From Nocardioides deserti (GTDB lineage: Bacteria; Actinomycetota; Actinomycetes; Propionibacteriales; Nocardioidaceae), in assembly GCF_014266025.1 (NCBI RefSeq), contig NZ_JACMYC010000001.1, forward strand, positions 186,001 to 250,000: a stretch of DNA of 64,000 nucleotides, in the 5' to 3' direction. Shown one piece after another: positions 8,676-16,082 of the stretch. Both the position numbers and the translations under genes were made by a program. A model generated the notes under the pieces. The model saw only the letters and a list, made by a program, of their open reading frames with translations. It did no database searches and was not told the DNA's origin. How positions within the stretch are numbered: the first letter of the stretch is position 1; every line of letters starts with the position of its first letter.

Positions 8676-9620
8676 GTGCGCAATGTGGTGGTGGTCGTCC
8701 AGGACGGCGCGGAGCCCTTCGGCCTCGGCTCGATGTGCGAGGTGTGGGCCGAGCCCTACCACCCCGACGACGACAACCCGGTCTTCGACTTCAAGGTCGC
8801 CACGCCACGACCCGGCCGGGTGCGCGGCGCGTCCGGTTTCGACCTGCACGTCGAGCACGGGCTGGACGTGGTCGCCGAGGCCGACCTGGTCTGCGTGTGC
8901 CCCAAGCGCGACTACCTCGATCCGTCACCGGAGGTCGCGGCGGTGGTGCGGGCGGCGTACGACCGGGGCGCGACGATCTTCGCCCACTGCACCGCCGCGT
9001 TCGTGCTGGGCGAGGCGGGCCTGCTCGACGGCCGCCGGTGCACCACGCACTGGCGCCACGTCGACGCCCTCGCCGAGCGCTACCCCGAGGCGAAGGTCGA
9101 CGCCGACGTGCTCTACGTCCACGACGGCCCGGTGGTCACGGGTGCGGGGTCGGCCGCCGGGCTCGACGCCGCGCTGCACCTGCTGCGCGAGACGTTCGGC
9201 GCGGCGACCGCCGCGACGACCGCGCGGCGGATGGTCGTGCCCCCGCACCGCGACGGCGGGCAGGCGCAGTTCATCGCCCACGCCGTGCCGGACTGCGACG
9301 CCGAGACCCTCGGCCCCCTGCTCACCTGGATCGTCGAGCACCTCGGCGAGGACCTCGACGTCGAGACGCTCGCGCGGCGGGCGCTGATGTCACCGCGGAC
9401 CTTCGCGCGCCGCTTCCGGGCGGAGACCGGTGCCACGCCGCACGCCTGGGTGACCCGCCAGCGGGTGCTCCGCGCGGAGCAGCTCCTCGAGCGGTCCGAC
9501 AAGCCGGTCGAGTGGATCGCGACCGAGGTCGGCTTCGGCAACGCCGCGACCCTGCGCCACCACTTCAGCCGCGTCCGCGGGGTCAGCCCGCAGCAGTACC
9601 GGCGCCAGTTCGCCTGCTGA
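8676..9620 (+). CDS. GlxA-family transcriptional regulator (DJ-1/PfpI + AraC HTH)
   Basis: 314 residues from GTG 8676; an in-frame TTG at 8640 is possible but would run through the operator cluster. The N-terminal half (residues 2-165) is a DJ-1/PfpI glutamine-amidotransferase-like domain with the nucleophile-elbow region IFAHCTAAFVLGEAGLLDG, where the family's Cys sits in AHCTAAF. The C-terminal 100 residues hold two AraC helix-turn-helix motifs (LARRALMSPRTFARRFRAE and IATEVGFGNAATLRHHFSR). Such proteins sense small molecules and activate nearby genes. TGGCAGG repeats upstream are probably its own binding sites. Confidence 0.92.
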   Translation: MRNVVVVVQDGAEPFGLGSMCEVWAEPYHPDDDNPVFDFKVATPRPGRVRGASGFDLHVEHGLDVVAEADLVCVCPKRDYLDPSPEVAAVVRAAYDRGATIFAHCTAAFVLGEAGLLDGRRCTTHWRHVDALAERYPEAKVDADVLYVHDGPVVTGAGSAAGLDAALHLLRETFGAATAATTARRMVVPPHRDGGQAQFIAHAVPDCDAETLGPLLTWIVEHLGEDLDVETLARRALMSPRTFARRFRAETGATPHAWVTRQRVLRAEQLLERSDKPVEWIATEVGFGNAATLRHHFSRVRGVSPQQYRRQFAC

Positions 9621-9677
9621 GCGCGGGCGCGGCACGGCGAGGGCTCGGCGACGACCCAGCGACGACCCAGCGACGAC

Positions 9678-10925
9678 TCAGCGGGGCAGCTGGTCGCGCA
9701 GCACCTTGCCGGTCAGCGTGCGGGGCAGGTCGTCGAGGAACGACCAGGTCTTGGGTCGCTTCGGCGGGGCCAGCCGCTCGCGGACGTACGCCGCCAGGTC
9801 GGTCTCGGCGGCCGTGCCGACGACCGCCGCGCAGACCCGCTGGCCCCACTGCTCGTCGGGGACGCCGTACACCGCGACGTCCTCGACGCCGGGGTGCTCG
9901 CGCAGCACCTGCTCGACCTCGAGCGGGTAGACGTTGACGCCGCCGCTGATGACCAGGTCCTCGCGGCGGCCTTCGAGGTGGAGGTAGCCGTCCTCGTCGA
10001 GCCAGCCGAGGTCGCCGACGGTGAACTCCTCCCCGTCCCAGGCGGCCGCGGTCTTTCCTGGCGCCCCGTAGTAGGTGAACCGCGCGAACTCCGGCACGGC
10101 GCACCAGATCGTGCCGTCCTCGGCGACCCGCAGCCGTCGGCCGGGGCGCGCGCGACCGACGGTGCCGGGCCGCTCCAGCCACTCCTCGCTGGAGCAGACG
10201 GTGAACTGTCCCTCGGTCGAGCCGTAGAACTCCCAGGTGGACCCGGCCGGGAACGCCTCGACCAGGCGGCGCTTGACCTTCTCCGGGCACGGCGCACCCG
10301 CGTGGGCGACGAGCCGGAAGCACGACAGGTCCGGCCACCCGTGCTCGTCCCAGTGCGCGAAGAGCCGCTGGAGGTGGGTCGGCACGCAGAACATGGTCGT
10401 CGGCCGCTCGGTGACGATCGCCTCGGTGATCCGCTCGGGGTCGAACGGCCCGGGCACCACCACGCGACCGCTCGCGAGCGCCGTCCCCATCGCGAAGCGC
10501 AGGGGAGCGGAGTGGTAGAGCGGGCTGAGCACGAGGTTGGTGTCGTCTGCGGCGAACCCCCACAGGTCCCGCTCCTCCGCGACCAGCGCCCGCGCGGAGT
10601 CCTCGTCGAGCAGCCCGCTGTAGACGCCCTTGGGGGTGCCGGTCGTCCCGCTGGTCACGTGCATCGGTCGCCCCAGCGGCAGCCCGCGCCGCGCGTCCGG
10701 GTCGACCAGCCCGGCCAGGGTCTCCTCGTCCTCGACGACCAGCGTCGGCTCGAGCCCGGCGAGGATGCGCCGGCGCTCGTGGTTGGTCAGCCGCGGGTCG
10801 AGAGGGATCGGGAACACCCCGCGCGCCAGCAGCGAGACCACGGCATCGAGGTACGTCGTCGAGCCCGCGACCAGGAGGGCGACCCGGTCGCCGCGTCGGA
10901 GGTCGCGGCCGGCTGGGATGGTCAC
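9678..10925 (-). CDS. AMP-binding acyl-CoA synthetase-like protein, short N-terminus
   Basis: 415 residues from GTG at 10923-10925. The adenylate-forming motifs are present in order: TSGTTGTPKG (P-loop), FYGSTEG, the GDLGWLDEDGYLHLEGRREDLV hinge region, GGVNVYPLEVEQVL, and near the C-terminus TLTGKVLRD with the catalytic Lys. The enzyme should activate a carboxylate with ATP and load it on CoA or a carrier. It is some 80-100 residues shorter at the N-terminus than typical fatty-acyl-CoA ligases, and no good upstream start in frame was found. It is divergent from the DICT-domain gene (93 bp apart) and convergent with the GlxA-type gene. Confidence 0.85.
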   Translation of the reverse strand: MTIPAGRDLRRGDRVALLVAGSTTYLDAVVSLLARGVFPIPLDPRLTNHERRRILAGLEPTLVVEDEETLAGLVDPDARRGLPLGRPMHVTSGTTGTPKGVYSGLLDEDSARALVAEERDLWGFAADDTNLVLSPLYHSAPLRFAMGTALASGRVVVPGPFDPERITEAIVTERPTTMFCVPTHLQRLFAHWDEHGWPDLSCFRLVAHAGAPCPEKVKRRLVEAFPAGSTWEFYGSTEGQFTVCSSEEWLERPGTVGRARPGRRLRVAEDGTIWCAVPEFARFTYYGAPGKTAAAWDGEEFTVGDLGWLDEDGYLHLEGRREDLVISGGVNVYPLEVEQVLREHPGVEDVAVYGVPDEQWGQRVCAAVVGTAAETDLAAYVRERLAPPKRPKTWSFLDDLPRTLTGKVLRDQLPR

Positions 10926-11018
10926 CGCGGCAGCGTAGTCATCGCGGCTGGAGGGTTCACCTGGCGCCGCCGCCGTGGCAACCTGGGGCGCAGGCGTCGA
11001 GAGCGCGAGGAGGCCGTC

Positions 11019-11699
11019 GTGACGGCTGAGGACACCGTGAGCGACCAGGGGCGGGCCGGCGACCCGGACTCGGTCTACATCGCGGTGCGGCGGGCCTTCC
11101 CCGTGCTCGGGTCGGTGCGCGTGCGCAAGCGGGCGCTGTCGGCGGTCTCGCACGCCCTGGAGCAGGAGATCGCCGGCCGCGTGCGAGAGCCGGTGCTGTT
11201 CGGAGGGTTCCAGACCGACCGGTTCCTGGCCCCCGCCCTCTCGCGCTGGGAGCAGCTCGCGGAGGTGGCCCGCGCCTGTGTGGTCTTCGCGGACCCCGGT
11301 GGCCGGACGGTCGCCACCGACGGCGTCGAGCTGGTCACGATCGATCACGCCGCGCCGCTGCGCGAGGAGTGGGTGGTCGTGTGCGACGACGACGCCTTCG
11401 CCTGCGTGCTCTCGGCTTGGGAGATCCCGGGCCTGGAGCTCGACGACGACGGCGACCGGATCTTCGACCTGGTGTGGAGCGTGGAGCCCGAACCCACCCG
11501 GGTGGCGGCCCGCACCTGCGCCCGGCTGGCCCAGCAGGCCGGCACCCCCGGGGCCGACCGGCTGGTGCACGAGCTGGCGGCCGAGCCGGTCGCCCGGGCG
11601 AACGTGCGCACGACGTGGCAGGTGGCGACCCGGGTGCTCGCCTACCTCGGCGGTGCCCCGGGCGAGGGGGCCGCGCTGCGCCACCCGTGGCCCACCTGA
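11019..11699 (+). CDS. DICT sensory domain-containing protein
   Basis: 226 residues from GTG 11019, with GAGGAGG just upstream. The body resembles the DICT domain found with diguanylate cyclases and two-component systems: FGGFQTDRFLAPALSRWEQL, then VVFADPGG and EEWVVVCDDDAFACVLSAWE, in the usual order. It carries no catalytic output domain, so it is a stand-alone sensor or adaptor. The C-terminal part (RVAARTCARLAQQ) is helical. DICT proteins are thought to sense light or redox, but the ligand is unknown. The family call is from pattern recognition. Confidence 0.72.
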   Translation: MTAEDTVSDQGRAGDPDSVYIAVRRAFPVLGSVRVRKRALSAVSHALEQEIAGRVREPVLFGGFQTDRFLAPALSRWEQLAEVARACVVFADPGGRTVATDGVELVTIDHAAPLREEWVVVCDDDAFACVLSAWEIPGLELDDDGDRIFDLVWSVEPEPTRVAARTCARLAQQAGTPGADRLVHELAAEPVARANVRTTWQVATRVLAYLGGAPGEGAALRHPWPT

Positions 11700-11723
11700 G
11701 CCCGTCCACCGCGCCGGGGGCGC

Positions 11724-12854
11724 TCAGGCGCGTGACCAGTGCAGGTCGCGGCCGAGCAGCGAGCCGAGCCGGACGGCCTCCTGCTCGAGGGCCCGCTCGG
11801 GCGGTGTCGGCCCGCCGTCGAACCAGGCGACGTCGACCTCGGGGTCCTTCCGCGTCCAGGTCCCGCGGACGACGCCGCCGACGACCACGAGGCCGGCCTT
11901 GCGGGTCACGGCCTCGCGCACGCCGAGCGGGGTGACGGAGGTGTCCTTCGTGCCCGGTCCCATCACCCACTGGTCGTGCCCGGGCAACAGTCGTACGGCG
12001 TCGGACGGCTGCGCCGCGGCGAGCGAGTCGGCGTCCTCGGCCAGGACGTAGGCCGTGGTGCCCGCGACGTCGACCGTGGCCAGCTCGTCGCGCAGCCCGC
12101 CGAGCCACCCGGCGAGCCGCTTGCGACCGGCGCTGAGGCCCTCACCGAGCCAGTAGTGGACGTGGTCGTGCGTCGCGGGGCCGTAGGTGCGGAGGTAGGC
12201 GCGGACGGCCGCCGGTCCGGCCTCGTCGAGGTCGGGGATCCCCTGCCAGCGTGGGTTTCCCGCGAGGGACTGGAGGGTGAGCCGCCCCTCGCGCTGAGCG
12301 CCGAGGCTGAGGTCGCCCTGCCAGCTCAACGGCTTGACGAGGGTGTGGGCGCCCTCGGCGAAGACCTGACGCAGGTGTCGGTAGGCGCGCTGGGTGGTCA
12401 GCACCTCGCCGAGCTCGAGGATCGTGAGCGGCCCGCCGGTCAGCGCCTCCCGCACGGCGGCCCGGAAGTCCGGCCAGTCCGCAGGCCGGAGTCCGTAGTG
12501 CTCGACCCAGCTCGGCAGCTCCCACTGCCGGCCCGCCGCGCGCAGCGCGAGGTAGGCACCGCCGTCCTCGGGCGACAGGTAGTGCACCGCACCGCGGAAC
12601 GCGAACGCCTTGACCACCGTCCCGTCGGCCAGAGCCTGCTGCAGGTCGCCGGGGCGGGACACCGCGGACCGGGTACGCACCGCGAGCTCGGCGAGGGTGT
12701 CGTCGATCCCCAGGACCGCGCCGAGGCGGCGCACGACCTCGGGCACGGGCTCGGCGCCGACCGGGTCGAGCCCGTGCCGCTCGAGCCGCCAGCCGAGGGC
12801 CTGGCTCCTCGTGACCGTGAGGTCGGGTGAGGCGGTCGCATCGCTGGTCGTCAT
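11724..12854 (-). CDS. winged-helix DNA-binding protein, AlkZ/YcaQ-like
   Basis: About 376 residues from ATG 12854 (an ATG three codons upstream at 12863 is also possible). The protein matches the HTH_42 family: TRSQALGWRLERHGLD at the N-terminus, AFAFRGAVHYL with a downstream glycosylase-like core, RAYLRTYGPATHDHVHYWLG in the middle and a C-terminal LLPGHDQWVMGPG region. The AlkZ branch contains DNA glycosylases that unhook interstrand crosslinks; the more distant branch to which this probably belongs is mostly uncharacterised. It is convergent with the DICT gene and divergent from coaE. Confidence 0.82.
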   Translation of the reverse strand: MTTSDATASPDLTVTRSQALGWRLERHGLDPVGAEPVPEVVRRLGAVLGIDDTLAELAVRTRSAVSRPGDLQQALADGTVVKAFAFRGAVHYLSPEDGGAYLALRAAGRQWELPSWVEHYGLRPADWPDFRAAVREALTGGPLTILELGEVLTTQRAYRHLRQVFAEGAHTLVKPLSWQGDLSLGAQREGRLTLQSLAGNPRWQGIPDLDEAGPAAVRAYLRTYGPATHDHVHYWLGEGLSAGRKRLAGWLGGLRDELATVDVAGTTAYVLAEDADSLAAAQPSDAVRLLPGHDQWVMGPGTKDTSVTPLGVREAVTRKAGLVVVGGVVRGTWTRKDPEVDVAWFDGGPTPPERALEQEAVRLGSLLGRDLHWSRA

Positions 12855-12928
12855 GGGGGGCATGGTGGTCCCGCTCGGCGGCCGTGACCAGGGCTCCGGC
12901 CGGTTCGGGACGGGCCGGCCCGGTGACG

Positions 12929-12934
12929 TACGTT
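12929..12934 (+). promoter_or_regulatory. -10 element of coaE, leaderless type
   Basis: TACGTT ends 7 nt before the coaE ATG, placing the transcription start at or next to the start codon. There is no ribosome-binding site. Confidence 0.45.
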
Positions 12935-12941
12935 GACGCCC

Positions 12942-13535
12942 ATGCGCGTGGGACTCACCGGCGGGATCGCCTCCGGCAAGAGCACGGTGTCGGCGATCCT
13001 GGTGGAGCTGGGCGCGATCCTGATCGACGGTGACGCGCTCGCCCGCGAGGTGGTCGAGCCGGGCACGCCCGGGCTGCAGCGGGTCGTCGAGACGTTCGGG
13101 CCGGACGTGCTGACCGCCGACGGCGAGCTCGACCGGCCGGCGCTAGGCGCGATCGTCTTCGCCGACGAGGCGCGGCGCAAGGAGCTCGAGGCGATCGTGC
13201 ACCCGCTGGTCTTCGAGCGGATCGTCGAGCTCGAGGCGTCGGCGACGCCCGAGGACCTCGTCGTCCACGACATCCCGCTGCTCGCCGAGTCCGGGCGGGC
13301 GTCGACCTTCGACGCGGTGGTCGTGGTGGACGTGCCGGTCGAGACGCAGGTCGAGCGGATGCTCACCCAGCGCGGGATGACCCGCGAGGACGCCGAGGCG
13401 CGGGTGCGGGCGCAGGCGAGCCGCGAGCAGCGGCTGGCGATCGCCACGCACGTCATCGACAACACCGGCACGTTGGAGGACCTCCGCCGCCGCGTGCTGG
13501 AGGTCCACGCCGACCTCACGGGGCCGGTCGCGTGA
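12942..13535 (+). CDS. coaE: dephospho-CoA kinase
   Basis: 197 residues. The Walker A motif GGIASGKS covers residues 7-14, followed by the CoA-domain signature IDGDALAREVVEPGTPG and the lid region LTQRGMTREDAEARVRAQ. The enzyme phosphorylates the 3'-hydroxyl of dephospho-CoA with ATP, the last step of coenzyme A synthesis in the cytosol. The length is normal for the single-domain form (mycobacterial CoaE has an extra C-terminal domain that is absent here). The stop overlaps the start of the following GH3 gene by 4 bp, so the two are co-transcribed. Confidence 0.96.
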   Translation: MRVGLTGGIASGKSTVSAILVELGAILIDGDALAREVVEPGTPGLQRVVETFGPDVLTADGELDRPALGAIVFADEARRKELEAIVHPLVFERIVELEASATPEDLVVHDIPLLAESGRASTFDAVVVVDVPVETQVERMLTQRGMTREDAEARVRAQASREQRLAIATHVIDNTGTLEDLRRRVLEVHADLTGPVA

Positions 13536-14824
13536 GGCGTCGTACGACGGCGCTGCCCGCGCTCGCGGCGGCGGCCGTCCTCACGCTGACCGGCTGCTTC
13601 GCCGACCCCGGCCCCCAGGGCCAGGGACCCGCGACGAGTCCGGACGCGCCGTCGTCGGCCAGCACCTCTGCCTCGGCCGCGGCCGACCCGGACGCGCCGA
13701 CCGGCTGGGGGCCGACCGCCGGCGAGCTCGAGCAGGCCCGGGCGCTCGTCGCCGGGTGGGACGCCGCGCAGCTGGCCGGCCAGGTCATCGTCGGCCGGTT
13801 CCAGGGCGCCGACCCGGACGGAGCGGCCGCGATGGTCCGCGAGCTCCACCTGTCGGGCCTGTGCGTCACGGCGGGCAACGTCGTCGACGCCGAGCAGGTC
13901 CGCGCGCTCAACGCCGCGATCAGCGAGGCGGTCGCCGCGGACGGGCGTGACTTCCCGGCCCTGCTCGGGGTCGACCAGGAGGGCGGCGTGGTCAGCCACC
14001 TGCGCGGGATCGCGACGGAGTTCCCGTCCTTCGCCCACGCCGGGCCGGCCGTCGCGCAGGGACCCGCCGGCCGCGAGGTCGTACGCCGTGCGGCCGAGAC
14101 CACCGGGCTGGAGCTCCGCGAGCTCGGCTTCACCTGGGTCTTCGCCCCGGTGGCGGACGTGACCGTGGGTGCCGCCGACCCGACGATCGGCACCCGCTCG
14201 CCGTCGACGGACCCCGAGCTCGCGGCGGTCGCCGTCCGCGCGGCCGTCGAGGGCTACAACGCGGCGGGCGTCGTGTCGACGACCAAGCACTTCCCGGGTC
14301 ACGGCTCGGTGACCGCCGACAGCCACGAGTCCCTGCCGGTCCTCGGCCGGACGCTCGAGGAGCTGACGGCGACCGACCTGCCGCCGTTCGCGGCGGCGGT
14401 CGAGGCGGGAGCACCGGCAGTGATGCTCGGCCACCTCGACGTCGAGGCGATCGACCCGGGCGTCCCGTCGAGCCTGTCCGCGCCGGTCTACGACTTCCTG
14501 CGGGACGCCGTCGGCTTCGAGGGCGTCACCATCACCGACTCGCTCGGCATGGGCGCGGTCATGGGCCGGGAGAAGCCTGCGGTCACCGCGCTCAACGCCG
14601 GCGCCGACCTGCTGCTGATGCCGCCGGACACCCGCAACACCCACGCGGTCGTGACCGCGGCGATCGAGTCCGGTGAGGTGACCCGCGAGCGCGCCGAGGA
14701 GGCCGCCGCCAGGGTCGTCGCGCTCCAGGTGTGGCAGGAGCGGGTCGCGGGCGAGGTCGAGGTGCCCGGAAATGCGAGCGAGCTCGCGGGAGAGGCCTCC
14801 CGCGAGCTCGACGCGATGTACTGA
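13532..14824 (+). CDS. GH3-family lipoprotein, beta-N-acetylhexosaminidase-like
   Basis: 430 residues, starting at GTG within the coaE stop. A lipoprotein signal peptide ends in LTLTGC with Cys22. The catalytic TIM-barrel domain of glycoside hydrolase family 3 follows: DQEGGVV, the NagZ-type loop KHFPGHGSVTADSH that carries the acid/base His-Asp pair in homologues, and VTITDSLGMGAV with the nucleophile Asp. NagZ-type enzymes remove N-acetylglucosamine from peptidoglycan fragments, which suggests cell-wall recycling at the outer face of the membrane. A paralogue occurs at 39413-41107. Confidence 0.92.
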   Translation: MRRRTTALPALAAAAVLTLTGCFADPGPQGQGPATSPDAPSSASTSASAAADPDAPTGWGPTAGELEQARALVAGWDAAQLAGQVIVGRFQGADPDGAAAMVRELHLSGLCVTAGNVVDAEQVRALNAAISEAVAADGRDFPALLGVDQEGGVVSHLRGIATEFPSFAHAGPAVAQGPAGREVVRRAAETTGLELRELGFTWVFAPVADVTVGAADPTIGTRSPSTDPELAAVAVRAAVEGYNAAGVVSTTKHFPGHGSVTADSHESLPVLGRTLEELTATDLPPFAAAVEAGAPAVMLGHLDVEAIDPGVPSSLSAPVYDFLRDAVGFEGVTITDSLGMGAVMGREKPAVTALNAGADLLLMPPDTRNTHAVVTAAIESGEVTRERAEEAAARVVALQVWQERVAGEVEVPGNASELAGEASRELDAMY

Positions 14825-14836
14825 CCGGCGCTCCGC

Positions 14837-14864
14837 CGGACCCGATCAGGCGGACCCGATCAGG
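14837..14864. repeat. 14-bp tandem duplication at convergent gene ends
   Basis: CGGACCCGATCAGG occurs twice in direct tandem (14837-14850, 14851-14864). The second copy includes the stop codon of the leftward sigma-factor gene, so the duplication sits exactly at its 3' end. Confidence 0.7.
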
Positions 14865-15816
14865 CGGCGAGGTCCGGGTCGGCGATCCGGCGCAGCTTCT
14901 GCAGCGCCTCCCGCTCGAGCTGGCGGACCCGCTCGGCGGAGATGCCGTGCTTGGCGCCGATGTCGGCCAGCTTGTGCTGGCGGCCGTCGGTGAGGCCGTA
15001 ACGCGAGCGGATGATGTCGGCGGCGCGGTCGTCGAGGTGGCCGACCAGGCTGTTGAGCCGGTCGCGGGACTCGGTGTCCAGCACGGTCAGGTCCGGGCCG
15101 GGCGCGGTCTCCTGCGCCATCAGGTCACCGAGCGAGGTGTCGCCGTCCTCGTCGACGGGGGAGTCGAGGCTGACGTGCTCGCGGCCCCACGACATCAGGT
15201 CGAGGACCCGGTCGAGGTCCATGCCGAGCTCCGCGGCGATCTCCTGCGGCTCGGGCTCGCGGCCGAGCTGGCGCTCCAGGGTGCGGCGGGCGCCGCCGAC
15301 CTGGTTGAGCTCCTCGACGACGTGGACGGGCAGCCGGACGACGCGGGCCTGCTGGGCGATGCCACGCGTGATCGCCTGGCGCACCCACCAGGTGGCGTAC
15401 GTGGAAAACTTGTAGCCCTTGGTGTAGTCGAACTTCTCGACGGCGCGGATCAGCCCGGTGTTGCCCTCCTGGATCAGGTCGAGCATGGGCATCTGGGCCC
15501 GGCCGTACTTGCGCGCGATGGAGACGACGAGACGGAGGTTGGCGGTGATGAACTGGTCGACGGCCTTGCGACCCTCCTCGGCGAGCCACTCGAGCTCCTC
15601 CTGGTTGGCCGACATCGGCGCCCCGCCCTTGCGGCGCCCGATCCGGCCCTCGGCGAGCAGGTGCTCGGCGAACAGGCCGGCCTCGATCGTCTTCGACAGC
15701 TCCACCTCGGCGGCGGCGTCGAGCAGGGCGTTGCGGGCGATCTCGTCCAGGTAGAGACCGACGCTGTCGCGCCCCTCGATCTCGCGAGCCCCGGACTGTG
15801 CGGTGCGTGTGGCCAT
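14860..15816 (-). CDS. principal-like RNA polymerase sigma factor (SigB group)
   Basis: 318 residues from ATG 15816, with AGGAGGGG a few bases upstream. Region 1.2 (DSVGLYLDEIARNALL), region 2 ([41 protein letters not shown]), region 3 and region 4 (GISAERVRQLEREALQKLRRI) are complete. The long N-terminal region 1.1 of primary sigma factors is absent. This matches group-2 factors such as mycobacterial SigB or Streptomyces HrdD, which redirect RNA polymerase in stress and stationary phase. Regions 2.4 and 4.2 closely resemble those of the primary factor at 31798-33297, so promoter recognition probably overlaps. Confidence 0.93.
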   Translation of the reverse strand: MATRTAQSGAREIEGRDSVGLYLDEIARNALLDAAAEVELSKTIEAGLFAEHLLAEGRIGRRKGGAPMSANQEELEWLAEEGRKAVDQFITANLRLVVSIARKYGRAQMPMLDLIQEGNTGLIRAVEKFDYTKGYKFSTYATWWVRQAITRGIAQQARVVRLPVHVVEELNQVGGARRTLERQLGREPEPQEIAAELGMDLDRVLDLMSWGREHVSLDSPVDEDGDTSLGDLMAQETAPGPDLTVLDTESRDRLNSLVGHLDDRAADIIRSRYGLTDGRQHKLADIGAKHGISAERVRQLEREALQKLRRIADPDLAA

Positions 15817-16082
15817 GCGATGCCCCTCCTCACTGTGAGCACCTGGCAAGGTCCTCACGCCGTCTACAACGCACCCGGTGTCCCGGCGATTCCCAGACCA
15901 AACCCTGGTCCGGACCCCGGTTGTCGCGAGTGCCTTCACCGTGGACGACGAGTGGGAAACGGCTGGAGTTGCGCGGATTCCGGACTCTCAGCCACTTCTC
16001 AGGACGCCGTCCTCTCGAGAGGTGTTCGGCGCCGACGGGCGACCCGGATGGCCGCCTGTCGGAGCGTGGCCGACGCAGGCGG

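Noticed and set aside
9651..9680. Three near-copies of GACGACCCAGC at the convergent ends of the GlxA and AMP-binding genes
   Set aside because: Short and simple in composition; likely slippage with no clear role.
12851..14644. A 597-residue frame opposite coaE and the GH3 gene
   Set aside because: Both rightward genes show catalytic motifs; this frame shows none.
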